64,000 nt of DNA from assembly GCF_039523235.1 (NCBI RefSeq), contig NZ_BAAAEX010000010.1; one strand, given 5' to 3'. Under the pieces are notes generated by a model. It saw only the letters and a program-made list of their open reading frames with translations. It was not told where the DNA came from and made no database searches. Below are positions 48,154 to 56,845 of the stretch, one piece after another; positions within the stretch are counted from its first letter, which is position 1, and each line of letters begins with the position of its first letter. A program made the position numbers and the translations under genes. This DNA is from Castellaniella ginsengisoli. Lineage in GTDB: Bacteria; Pseudomonadota; Gammaproteobacteria; Burkholderiales; Burkholderiaceae_B.

Positions 48154-49560
48154 ATGAGCACTGCACACGACTACGTCATCGCCGATATCGCCCTTGCGGA
48201 TTGGGGCCGCCGCGAACTTGCCATCGCCGAAACCGAAATGCCCGGCCTGATGGCCACGCGCGAGGAATTCGCCGCCTCGCAGCCCCTGAAAGGCGCGCGC
48301 ATCGCAGGCAGCCTGCACATGACGATCCAGACGGCGGTGCTGATCGAGACCTTGAAAGCCCTGGGCGCCGAAGTCCGCTGGGCCTCCTGCAACATCTTCT
48401 CCACCCAGGATCACGCCGCCGCCGCCATTGCCGCCGGCGGCACGCCGGTGTTCGCCGTCAAGGGCGAATCGCTGGAAGACTATTGGGCGTACACGCACCG
48501 CATCTTCGACTGGCCGGGCGAGCAGGCCAACATGATTCTGGACGACGGCGGCGATGCCACGCTGCTGCTGCACCTGGGCGCCAGGGCCGAGACCGACGCG
48601 TCGGTGATCGCGCAGCCCGGAAACGAGGAAGAGCGGGTGCTGTTCGCCGCCATCAAGGCGCAACTGGCCCGCGATCCGAAGTGGTATTCCACCCGCCTGG
48701 CGCAAATCAAGGGCGTGACCGAGGAAACCACCACCGGCGTGCACCGCCTGTACCAGATGTCCCAGCGCGGCGAGCTCAAAGTGCCCGCCATCAACGTCAA
48801 CGATTCGGTCACCAAGTCCAAGTTCGACAACCTGTACGGTTGCCGCGAATCCCTGGTGGACGGCATCAAGCGCGCCACCGATGTGATGGTGGCGGGCAAG
48901 ATCGCCATCGTCTGCGGGTTCGGCGACGTGGGCAAGGGCTGCGCCCAGGCGCTGGCCGCCCTGCGCGCCCAGGTCTGGGTCACGGAAGTCGATCCCATCT
49001 GCGCGCTGCAGGCCTCGATGGAAGGCTACCGGGTGGTGGATCTGGATGAGGCGGACGTGGTCGAGCAGGCGGATATCTTCGTGACCGCCACAGGCAACTA
49101 CCACGTGATCGACCGCGATCACCTGTACCGCATGAAAGACCAGGCCATCGTCTGCAACATCGGCCACTTCGACAGCGAAATCAACGTCGCTTCGGTGGAA
49201 GACCTGCAATGGGAAGAAATCAAGCCCCAGGTCGATCACATCATCTTCCCCGATGGCAAGCGCGTCATCCTGCTGGCCAAGGGCCGCCTGGTCAACCTGG
49301 GCTGCGCGACGGGGCATCCGTCCTTCGTGATGTCGGCGTCCTTCACCAACCAGACCATCGCCCAGATCGAGTTGTTCACGCGCGGCGATCAGTACAAGAC
49401 CGGCCAGGTCTACGTGTTGCCCAAGCACCTGGACGAAAAGGTCGCCCGCCTGCACCTGAAGAAGCTTGGGGTGCGCCTGTCGACGCTGACGCAGAAGCAG
49501 GCCGATTACATCGGCGTGCCGGTCGAAGGTCCGTTCAAGCCGGATCACTACCGCTATTGA
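48154..49560 (+). CDS. ahcY: S-adenosylhomocysteine hydrolase
   Basis: This 468-residue protein has NAD-binding AIVCGFGDVGKGCAQALAAL (about residues 252-271), the substrate motif MTIQTAVLIETLKALGAEV, NLYGCRESLVDGIKRATDVM, NIGHFDSEINV and the C-terminal signature KPDHYRY with the Lys and Tyr that complete the neighbouring subunit's NAD site. It splits SAH into homocysteine and adenosine. It is under an SAH riboswitch and is followed by the holin-like gene and metF, which regenerates methyl-THF for methionine synthesis. Confidence 0.99.
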   Translation: MSTAHDYVIADIALADWGRRELAIAETEMPGLMATREEFAASQPLKGARIAGSLHMTIQTAVLIETLKALGAEVRWASCNIFSTQDHAAAAIAAGGTPVFAVKGESLEDYWAYTHRIFDWPGEQANMILDDGGDATLLLHLGARAETDASVIAQPGNEEERVLFAAIKAQLARDPKWYSTRLAQIKGVTEETTTGVHRLYQMSQRGELKVPAINVNDSVTKSKFDNLYGCRESLVDGIKRATDVMVAGKIAIVCGFGDVGKGCAQALAALRAQVWVTEVDPICALQASMEGYRVVDLDEADVVEQADIFVTATGNYHVIDRDHLYRMKDQAIVCNIGHFDSEINVASVEDLQWEEIKPQVDHIIFPDGKRVILLAKGRLVNLGCATGHPSFVMSASFTNQTIAQIELFTRGDQYKTGQVYVLPKHLDEKVARLHLKKLGVRLSTLTQKQADYIGVPVEGPFKPDHYRY

Positions 49561-49587
49561 TACCGATTCATCTCCGGGAGTTCCCTC

Positions 49588-49923
49588 ATGCTGCTGCTCG
49601 TCTGGATACTCAATGCCGTGGCCCTGCTGGTCGTGGCCTACATCCTGCCCGGCATCACCGTGGCCTCGTTCGGCTCGGCGCTGATTGCCGCGCTGGTGCT
49701 GGGCCTGCTCAACGCCGTGGTCAAACCGTTGTTGATTCTGCTGACGCTGCCGCTGACCATCGTCACCCTGGGCCTTTTCCTGCTGGTGCTCAATGCGCTG
49801 GTGTTCTGGTTCGCGGGCTCGATCCTGAAGGGCTTCCAGGTGGACGGCTTCTGGTGGGCGGTGATCGGCGCGATCGTCTACAGCCTCGTCTCCACGGCCT
49901 TGGCGGGGTTGCTGGCCTCATGA
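49588..49923 (+). CDS. Phage holin family 4-like membrane protein (PF04020 type)
   Basis: This 111-residue protein has three or four hydrophobic spans (LLLVWILNAVALLVVAYIL, ALIAALVLGLLNAVVKPLLI, IVTLGLFLLVLNALVFWFAG and a last FWWAVIGAIVYSLVSTAL). The motif GLLNAVVKPLLILLTLPLTI is the PF04020 signature. The name comes from distant phage resemblance; these are ordinary chromosomal genes of unknown function, often between ahcY and metF in betaproteobacteria. Its stop overlaps the metF start. Confidence 0.9.
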   Translation: MLLLVWILNAVALLVVAYILPGITVASFGSALIAALVLGLLNAVVKPLLILLTLPLTIVTLGLFLLVLNALVFWFAGSILKGFQVDGFWWAVIGAIVYSLVSTALAGLLAS

Positions 49924-50768
49924 GCGCTTCTTCCCCCTCCGTCATCAGCCTGGAATTCTTTCCGCCGCGCGACATCGCCGCCCAGGAGCGCCTGGTGCGC
50001 TCCGCCAAGCGGCTGGCGGCCTTGCGGCCGGCCTACGTCAGCGTGACCTTCGGCGCGGGCGGTTCCACCCGCACCGGCACGGCCGACACCGTACAGATGC
50101 TGCAGAACCTCGGCGTCGACGTGGCGCCGCATCTCTCATGCATCGGCGCCACGCACGCGGATCTGCGCGTCATCCTGGACGACTACCGCGCGCGCGGCAT
50201 CCGCCGGCTGGTGGCCTTGCGCGGCGATCTGCCCTCGGGCATGGGCGGCGACACGGGCGAGTTGCATCATGCCGTCGATCTGGTGCGTTTCGTGCGCGAG
50301 CACTACGGCGATCATTTCCACATCGAAGTCGCCGCCTACCCCGAGATGCATCCCCAGGCCGAAAGCGCGCAAGCCGATCTGCGGCACTTCGTGGACAAAG
50401 TCCGGGCCGGCGCCGACGGCGCCATTACCCAGTATTTCTTCAATCCCGACGCCTATTTCGACTTCGTCGACCGGGCGCGCGCGCAAGGGGTGGACATCCC
50501 GATCACGCCGGGGATCATGCCGGTCACCAACTACACCCAGTTGGCGCGGTTTTCGTCCATGTGCGGGGCGGAAATTCCGCGCTGGATGCGGTTGCGGCTG
50601 CAGGATTTCGGGGACGACAAGGCGTCCATCCGTGCCTTCGGCATCGATGTCGTCACGCGCCTGACCGAACGCCTGCTGGAGCAAGGCGCGCCGGGGGCGC
50701 ACTTCTATACCCTGAACAACGCCGATTCAGTGGCGCAGATCTGCGCCAATCTGGGGCTCGACGCCTGA
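49920..50768 (+). CDS. metF: 5,10-methylenetetrahydrofolate reductase
   Basis: This 282-residue TIM-barrel flavoenzyme has SLEFFPPRDIAAQERLVRSA (catalytic Glu), VTFGAGGSTRTGTADTV, ALRGDLPSG, VAAYPEMHPQAESAQADLRH and QYFFNPDAYFDFV. It makes 5-methyl-THF, the methyl donor for homocysteine remethylation. The ATG at 49920 overlaps the holin-like stop (ATGA). A longer frame from 49209 is antisense-like shadow over ahcY and is rejected. With ahcY it forms a methyl-cycle operon. Confidence 0.97.
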   Translation: MSASSPSVISLEFFPPRDIAAQERLVRSAKRLAALRPAYVSVTFGAGGSTRTGTADTVQMLQNLGVDVAPHLSCIGATHADLRVILDDYRARGIRRLVALRGDLPSGMGGDTGELHHAVDLVRFVREHYGDHFHIEVAAYPEMHPQAESAQADLRHFVDKVRAGADGAITQYFFNPDAYFDFVDRARAQGVDIPITPGIMPVTNYTQLARFSSMCGAEIPRWMRLRLQDFGDDKASIRAFGIDVVTRLTERLLEQGAPGAHFYTLNNADSVAQICANLGLDA

Positions 50769-50816
50769 TCCGATCCCTTCCGGGCGGGGCGGCGCCACCC
50801 CTCGGCCTCGTCCTGC

Positions 50817-51446
50817 TTACAGTTCAGGCGCCGGCACGGCCCAGCCCTTGTCGGTCAGGACCGTGTCCAGCCGCATGTCGTGCGCGGCCGGCGCGTAGGG
50901 TTCGGCGCTCAGGTCGCCGCAGGCCCAGGCCACACCGACCGATGTGAAGGCATGGCCGGCCGCGCGCAGCGCGGCCAGCGTGCGATCGTAGTAGCCGCCC
51001 CCGTAGCCCAGGCGGTCGCCCTGGCGCGTATAGCCCAGCGTGGGCACCAGCACGATATCGGGAGCCGGTGCCTGCGGGCCTTCGGGCTCCAGGATGCCGT
51101 AGGCCCCTGGCTTCATGGGGGTGTCCGGCGTCCAGGCGCGGAATTGCAGCGGCTGGCCGGGCGCGGCGACGACCGGCAGCGAGACCGTCAAGGTTTCATC
51201 CTGCGCCCACTGGCGCAGCAGGGCCTGCAGGGCGGGCTCGTCGGCCATGGACCAGAAAGCGGCGATGCAGCGGACATCGGGGCGGCCCGATTCGCGCAGC
51301 CGGGTGCGGTTGGTCGCCAGCCAGGTGTACAGACGGCCGCGGATCAGCAGGGCGCCCCGGTCGCGGTCCTGGGGCGGCATCCCCGCGCGAAGCCCCTTGA
51401 GTCGCGCCCGCAGGGCGGCTGCGTTATCCTGTGCGTTCTGATTCAT
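50817..51446 (-). CDS. 5-formyltetrahydrofolate cyclo-ligase
   Basis: This 209-residue protein has LRARLKGLRAGMPPQDR at the start, the ATP/folate site VLVPTLGYTRQGDRLGYGGG and YYDRTLAALRAAG (GYGGGYYDR motif). It converts 5-formyl-THF to 5,10-methenyl-THF. It converges with metF and is divergent from the lytic transglycosylase. The ATG at 51446 is used; the upstream extension to 51614 overlaps the divergent gene. Confidence 0.93.
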   Translation of the reverse strand: MNQNAQDNAAALRARLKGLRAGMPPQDRDRGALLIRGRLYTWLATNRTRLRESGRPDVRCIAAFWSMADEPALQALLRQWAQDETLTVSLPVVAAPGQPLQFRAWTPDTPMKPGAYGILEPEGPQAPAPDIVLVPTLGYTRQGDRLGYGGGYYDRTLAALRAAGHAFTSVGVAWACGDLSAEPYAPAAHDMRLDTVLTDKGWAVPAPEL

Positions 51447-51474
51447 GTCGTGACTGGTTTTGAGGTGGGTGGCG

Positions 51475-53619
51475 ATGCAGTGGAGCACTCTAGGATATCC
51501 GGGATTCGCAGGAGATGCAGGGCAGACCGCGTCCCGGACGCGCCAGGCGTTCCCGGCCTGGGGCGTGGCGATTCTGCTCGGCCTGACGGGGTGCGCAGGC
51601 GCCCAGGCGCCCACGGCGGCTGAACGGCAGGCGGGCGAGGCGGCCAGCGTCGTTCTGGCCGCGCCGGCCGCCGGTGCGGCTGCTCCGGCGAGGGCGCCCG
51701 AGCCCGCGCCGCCTGCCGTCCAGGCGTCCCCGCCGGTTTCCGTGCCGCCCGCCGCCCGTCAGGCCGTGCTTGACGCCTACGACGCGGTCCAGAAACGGCG
51801 CTGGTCCGATCTCGACCGTCTGGCGCCGCTGGCCGCCGCCGATCCGGTGCTGGGCCTGTATCCGCGCTACTGGGCCTTGCGCAACCAATTGCAAAACCGC
51901 GCCCGTCCCGTCCCGGACGACGAAGTACGCCAGTTCCTGGCCGACTCGGCGGGCACCTATCTGAACGAACGCATCCGCTCGGACTGGATCCTGGCTTCCG
52001 CGCGCGCCGGGAACTACGCCCAGGCGCTGCAGGTGCCGGCGGTGGCGGATCCTTTCTCTTCCGTGCGCTGCGCCTTGCTGCTGTCGCGCCACCAGACCGG
52101 CAAGCACGCCCGCTCGGCTGAAGTCCTGGACGTGTTCCAGCCGAATGCGGACTGCTGGGATCTGCTGGACCAGGCGGCGGCCGACCATGTGCTCAGCCGC
52201 AAGGAACTGAACGGCCTGCTGCGCGATATTCTGGAAACCGGCAAGCAAGGCCATGCTGATCGCATGGCCGGCGTGGTCTTCGACGATACGGCCGTGGTGC
52301 AGTACGCCGCGTTGATGAAGAATCCCCGCAAGTGGCTGGAATCCCGCGGCCAGCCGCGCGCCGCCGTCGATTTCGAGCTTGCCGCCATCGCCTTGTCGCG
52401 CCTGGCGCGCAGCGACGACCGCGCCGAAGCCGCCCGCTACATCCAGGAACGCTGGGCCGGCTGGATGCCCAAGGCCGACCTGCAATGGGTCTGGGGGCAA
52501 TTCGGCCTGGTGGCCGCCCTGAACGTCGATCCCGAAGCGGCGCGCTGGTACCGCCAGTCCGGCTTCGTGCCGATGACCGATTACAACCACGCGTGGGAAG
52601 TCCGCGCCGAGCTGCGGGCGGCGCCCATCGACTGGGGCCGGGTGGCGACCGCCATCCGCAAGATGAGCGCGCGTCAGGCCGACGAACCCGTCTGGCGCTA
52701 CTGGTATGGCCGCTCCCTGGCGGCCCAGGGCAATACGGAAGCCGCGCGTCAATACTATGAGTCCATCGTCGGAGACCAGGGCTTCTACGGTTTGCTGGCG
52801 GCCGAAGAGCTCGGCCGCACGCCGGCGCTGCCCGCCCAGCCGGGCCCCCTGGATCCGGCCTGGGTCGCCCAGGCCCGCGCCAATCCCGGTCTGCAGCGCG
52901 CCGTGGCGCTGTTCGACCTGGGCTGGCGCCGTGAAGCCGTGCCCGAATGGAATTTCGCCCTGCGCGGCATGAGCGACGCCCAACTGCGTGGCGCGGCGGA
53001 GTTCGCCCGCGAGGAGCACATCTACGACCGGGTGGTGAATACCTCTCAACTGACGCAGGACGTGGCCGATTTCAGCCAGCGCTTCATCGCGCCCTTCGAG
53101 GGCCAGGTGGCGGCCAAGGCCCGCCTCATCGATCTGGACCCCGCCTGGGTCTACGGCCTGATCCGCCAGGAATCGCGCTTCATCACCGATGCCCGTTCGC
53201 GCGTGGGCGCGTCCGGCCTGATGCAACTGATGCCGGCCACCGCGCGCCATGTGGCGCGCAAGATCGGCATGAAAGACTTCAAGCCCAGCCAGGTCAATGA
53301 CTTCGACACCAATACGATCCTGGGCACCCATTACCTGAACATGGTGTTGCAGGATCTGAACGGCTCCGAACTGCTGGCGACGGCGGGCTACAACGCCGGG
53401 CCGGGCCGGCCGAAACGCTGGCGGGCCCAGCTCCTCGCGCCGGTCGAAGGGGCGATCTTCGCCGAGACGATCCCTTTTACCGAGACCCGCCTGTACGTGA
53501 AGAACGTGCTGTCCAATGCGGTCTATTACGCCATGATGTTCTCGGGCCAGCCGGATTCGCTGAAGACGCGCCTGGGCACCGTCAGCCCCTTGAGCGGGAC
53601 GCGGACGGCGCGGCCGTGA
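51475..53619 (+). CDS. slt: Soluble-type lytic murein transglycosylase, lipoprotein form
   Basis: This 714-residue protein from the ATG at 51475 (TTG at 51460 and GTG at 51469 also lie in frame; GAGG at 51462-51465 fits the ATG) has a lipobox LLGLTGCAG, a long superhelical region of the Slt70 U-domain type (about residues 100-500) and a C-terminal SLT catalytic domain with the catalytic Glu in LIRQESRFITDARSRVGASG and LMQLMPATARHV, ending with AGYNAGPGRPKRW. It cleaves peptidoglycan glycan strands to anhydro-muropeptides in the periplasm. Its stop overlaps the cca start. Confidence 0.93.
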   Translation: MQWSTLGYPGFAGDAGQTASRTRQAFPAWGVAILLGLTGCAGAQAPTAAERQAGEAASVVLAAPAAGAAAPARAPEPAPPAVQASPPVSVPPAARQAVLDAYDAVQKRRWSDLDRLAPLAAADPVLGLYPRYWALRNQLQNRARPVPDDEVRQFLADSAGTYLNERIRSDWILASARAGNYAQALQVPAVADPFSSVRCALLLSRHQTGKHARSAEVLDVFQPNADCWDLLDQAAADHVLSRKELNGLLRDILETGKQGHADRMAGVVFDDTAVVQYAALMKNPRKWLESRGQPRAAVDFELAAIALSRLARSDDRAEAARYIQERWAGWMPKADLQWVWGQFGLVAALNVDPEAARWYRQSGFVPMTDYNHAWEVRAELRAAPIDWGRVATAIRKMSARQADEPVWRYWYGRSLAAQGNTEAARQYYESIVGDQGFYGLLAAEELGRTPALPAQPGPLDPAWVAQARANPGLQRAVALFDLGWRREAVPEWNFALRGMSDAQLRGAAEFAREEHIYDRVVNTSQLTQDVADFSQRFIAPFEGQVAAKARLIDLDPAWVYGLIRQESRFITDARSRVGASGLMQLMPATARHVARKIGMKDFKPSQVNDFDTNTILGTHYLNMVLQDLNGSELLATAGYNAGPGRPKRWRAQLLAPVEGAIFAETIPFTETRLYVKNVLSNAVYYAMMFSGQPDSLKTRLGTVSPLSGTRTARP

Positions 53620-54761
53620 GCCCGGCGCGGGATGGGGGGCAGCGGCCGGGCGCGGGCGATCCGGCCATCGAGGGCCTGGAGGTCTACATCGTGGGCGGCG
53701 CGGTGCGCGATGCGCTGCTGGGCCAGCCTGCGGGGGATCGCGACTGGGTGGTCGTGGGCGCCAGCCCCGAAATCATGGCGGCGCGCGGCTTTACGCCGGT
53801 GGGCGGGGATTTTCCCGTGTTCCTGCACCCGCGCACCCACGAGGAATACGCCCTGGCGCGCACCGAACGCAAGTCCGGACGGGGCTACCGGGGTTTCGTC
53901 TTTCAGGCCGGGCCGGACGTCACCCTCGAAGAAGACCTGCGCCGCCGGGATCTCACGGTCAACGCCATTGCGCGCGCGCCCGACGGCACGCTGATCGACC
54001 CCCTGGGCGGCGTGGCCGATGTGCGCGCCCGCGTGCTGCGCCATGTGGGGCCGGCCTTCGTCGAAGATCCGGTGCGCCTGTTGCGGCTGGCGCGCTTCGC
54101 CGCCCGCTTCCATGATTTTTCCATCGCCCCGGAAACCCTGGAGCTGTGCCGCGCGCTGGTGCGCGACGGCGAGGTCGACGCGCTGGTGCCCGAGCGTGTC
54201 TGGCAGGAATTCGCCAAGGGCTTGATGGCGGATCATCCCGGCCGCATGCCGGACGTGCTGGCCGCGTGCGGGGCGCTGGAGCGGGTGGCGCCGGGCCTGG
54301 TGTGGAATGCGGATGTATCCGCCGGGCTGGCCCGGGGCGCGGCCCGGGGCCTGGATCTGGCCCAGCGCTACGCGTTGCTTTGCCGGAACTCGGATCCCGG
54401 GCTGCAGGAGCGGTTGCGGGCGCCTTCCGCCTGCCGCGACCTGGCGCGCTTGCTGCCGGGCCTGCTGGACCGTCTGGCCGCCGCCGGTGCGGCGGAGCGG
54501 GAGGCCTCGGAGCGTCCCGCCGTCTGGCTGGCGCTGCTGGAGTCCTGCGATGCGCTTCGCCGCCCGGATCGCTTCGAAGCTTTGCTGGCGGCGGCCGATT
54601 GCGTGCGCGGCGACCTCGATCCGGCCGCCTGGATGCGGCGTCTGGCGGCGGTGCGCACGGTGGATGCCGGTGCGGTCGCCCGCGCAGCGGGCAGCGATCC
54701 AGTGCGCATCCGCGACGCGTTGCGCGCGGCACGGATGCAGGCGCTGCAGGCGGTCTCCTAG
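53616..54761 (+). CDS. cca: CCA tRNA nucleotidyltransferase
   Basis: This 381-residue class II nucleotidyltransferase has YIVGGAVRDALLGQPAGDRD (GGAVRD and the D-x-D pair), ARTERKSGRGYRGF, EEDLRRRDLTVNAIARAPDG (RRRD) and VEDPVRLLRLARFAARF. It builds or repairs the 3' CCA of tRNA. There is no HD phosphohydrolase domain at the C-terminus. A GTG start at 53616 overlaps the transglycosylase stop. It converges with, and overlaps by four bases, the TRAP permease gene. Confidence 0.95.
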   Translation: MSPARDGGQRPGAGDPAIEGLEVYIVGGAVRDALLGQPAGDRDWVVVGASPEIMAARGFTPVGGDFPVFLHPRTHEEYALARTERKSGRGYRGFVFQAGPDVTLEEDLRRRDLTVNAIARAPDGTLIDPLGGVADVRARVLRHVGPAFVEDPVRLLRLARFAARFHDFSIAPETLELCRALVRDGEVDALVPERVWQEFAKGLMADHPGRMPDVLAACGALERVAPGLVWNADVSAGLARGAARGLDLAQRYALLCRNSDPGLQERLRAPSACRDLARLLPGLLDRLAAAGAAEREASERPAVWLALLESCDALRRPDRFEALLAAADCVRGDLDPAAWMRRLAAVRTVDAGAVARAAGSDPVRIRDALRAARMQALQAVS

Positions 54762-56821
54762 CCCGGCCCGCCGGTTGCCTGCGGGCCGGACCGGCCCGCG
54801 CCCGGCGGTGTGCCCGAACGGGCGCGGCGCCAGTGCAGCACCAGCGCGATGAATCCCAACCCGAAGCCGATGGCATGAGATTCCAGGCCGGGATAGACCA
54901 GTGCGCAGCCGGCCGCGATCAGCAGGCAGCGCTCGGCCAGGGTGGTGCGGATACGCAGCCAGCCTTGGAATCCCGTTGCCAGTGCGAAGATGCCGGCCGC
55001 CGTCGTGAGAGTGACCTGAAGGATCGACCAGGCATCGGCCGTCGCCAGGGTTCGGGTCGAACCCGTCAGCAGCAGGCCTTGCCCGCTGGGATCCAGCACG
55101 AACACAAAGGGCACCAGGAAGGCGGGAATGGTGTATTTCCAGCATTGCATGGTGGTCTTGTACGGATCGCCGCCGGTGATGGCCGAAGCGGCGAAGGGCG
55201 ACAGCGCCGTGGGCGGTGAAACCTCGGAGAGGACGGCGTAGTAGAAAATGAACATGTGGGCGGCAAAGTCGGGCACGCCCAGCTTGATCAGCGCCGGCGC
55301 GGCGATGACGGCGCAGATGATGTAGGAGGCCGTCACGGGCACCGCCAGGCCGATGATCCAGACCACCAGGGCGGTGTAGACCGCGGTCAGGAACAGCGAC
55401 CCGCCGGCGTAGTCGATGACGATGCCGCTGAATTTCAAGCCCAGCCCGGTCAGGGTGACCACGCCCACGATGATGCCTGCGCCGGCGCAGGTGGCGCCCA
55501 CACCCAGCATGCCTTCGGAGCCGGCCCGGAGGGCCTGGATCAGCGGCGATTGGCGCAGGAGCCGCCAGGTCTGGCCCGGGTCGCGAAACAGGTCGCGGGA
55601 GATCATGGCCGTGTCCGGCCGCAGGAAGCTGGTCAGGAAGGACACGATGGTTGCCCAGAACACCGCCAGCACCGGTGAAAAGCCCATCAGCATGAAGACC
55701 ACGATCGAAATCAGCGACAGGAAGTGAAACCAGTAGTGCCGGGTCAGGTTCCACACCGTGTCCGCCTTCTTGAAGATCGTGCGTCCCATGCCGTATTTGC
55801 GCACGTCGATTTCGACCATGAGAAACAGGGCCAGATAGAACAAGGCTGTCGGGATGACCGCCATCAGCAGGACATCGAGATACGAGATCTTGAGGAACTC
55901 GGCGATGATGAAAGCGGCCGCCCCCATGACGGGCGGCGAGATGATGGCGCCCAGGCCGCCGGCCGCCAGCAGGCCGCCTGCGGCGTTGCGTTCGTACCCG
56001 ACCTTGGCCAGCATGGGCCAGGCGACCGAGCCGAGGGTGACCGTGGTGGCCACGCCCGAGCCCGACGGGCCGCCCAGCAGAAAGGATGCCAGCACGACGG
56101 TGCGCCCGGCGCCGGCGGGCTTGCCGCCCATGGCCGAGAAGGAAAAGTCGATGTAGAACCGCCCCGCGCCGGAGAATTGCAGGAAGGCGCCAAAGATCGT
56201 GAACAGGATGATCAGAGAGGATGAGACATCCACAGCGACTCCGTAGATGCCTTCCAGCGTCATGTACATGAACCCGACGAGCCGGCCGATGTCGTAGCCC
56301 CGGTGCGTCCAGGGGTGCGGCAGGTAGGGGCCCAGGAAGGCGTAGAGCAGGAAGCAGATCGAGATCACCGGCAGGATCCAACCGATGGTGCGGCGCATGG
56401 CTTCCAGCACGAGCAGGATCAGTGAGACGCCGAAGAAAACATCCCAGCCGTTGGGCAGCGTGTTGCGGTCGGTGAAGTCGTCGCCGCCCTGGATCAGGTA
56501 GACCACGATGGCGACCGACAGCAGCGCGGCCAGCCAGTCCCACCACATGATGCGGTGGCGAAAGCGGCGGGCGACGGGAAAGAGCAGGAGCGACAGGCTC
56601 AGCACGAAACCCACGTGGATGGGGCGCAGCGTCTGTGTCGGGACGATCGAATAGGCGGCATACAAGTGGAACAGGGACATGGCCACCGCCGCGGTCGCCA
56701 GGAAGGCGCCCAGCCAGCCGGTCAGGTGGTTGGCGGCGCCTTCTTCTTCCTCGATGTATTGCTCGGCCTTGTGCAGGGCCTCTTCGCTGACGGTGACTTC
56801 GGTCTCTCGGGAGTCGGTCAT
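54758..56821 (-). CDS. TRAP-TAXI transporter permease, fused 4TM/12TM subunits
   Basis: This 687-residue membrane protein combines the small DctQ-like and large DctM-like TRAP subunits, as is usual for TAXI-type systems. Signatures include GWILPVISICFLLYAFLGPY, LLGGPSGSGVATTVTLGSVA, AAGGLGAIISPPVMGAAAFI and FYYAVLSEVSPPTALSPFAA. It uses the sodium or proton gradient to import a solute delivered by the binding protein encoded 24 bases upstream. The solute is unknown; TAXI systems carry dicarboxylates, glutamate and others. Confidence 0.95.
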   Translation of the reverse strand: MTDSRETEVTVSEEALHKAEQYIEEEEGAANHLTGWLGAFLATAAVAMSLFHLYAAYSIVPTQTLRPIHVGFVLSLSLLLFPVARRFRHRIMWWDWLAALLSVAIVVYLIQGGDDFTDRNTLPNGWDVFFGVSLILLVLEAMRRTIGWILPVISICFLLYAFLGPYLPHPWTHRGYDIGRLVGFMYMTLEGIYGVAVDVSSSLIILFTIFGAFLQFSGAGRFYIDFSFSAMGGKPAGAGRTVVLASFLLGGPSGSGVATTVTLGSVAWPMLAKVGYERNAAGGLLAAGGLGAIISPPVMGAAAFIIAEFLKISYLDVLLMAVIPTALFYLALFLMVEIDVRKYGMGRTIFKKADTVWNLTRHYWFHFLSLISIVVFMLMGFSPVLAVFWATIVSFLTSFLRPDTAMISRDLFRDPGQTWRLLRQSPLIQALRAGSEGMLGVGATCAGAGIIVGVVTLTGLGLKFSGIVIDYAGGSLFLTAVYTALVVWIIGLAVPVTASYIICAVIAAPALIKLGVPDFAAHMFIFYYAVLSEVSPPTALSPFAASAITGGDPYKTTMQCWKYTIPAFLVPFVFVLDPSGQGLLLTGSTRTLATADAWSILQVTLTTAAGIFALATGFQGWLRIRTTLAERCLLIAAGCALVYPGLESHAIGFGLGFIALVLHWRRARSGTPPGAGRSGPQATGGPG

Positions 56822-56845
56822 CGGGGCGTCTTTCCTCGTGGCGCG

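Noticed and set aside
53526..56546. A 1006-codon minus-strand frame across cca and the TRAP permease
   Set aside because: It runs out of frame with the true permease gene on the same strand and antisense to cca; no recognisable domain.
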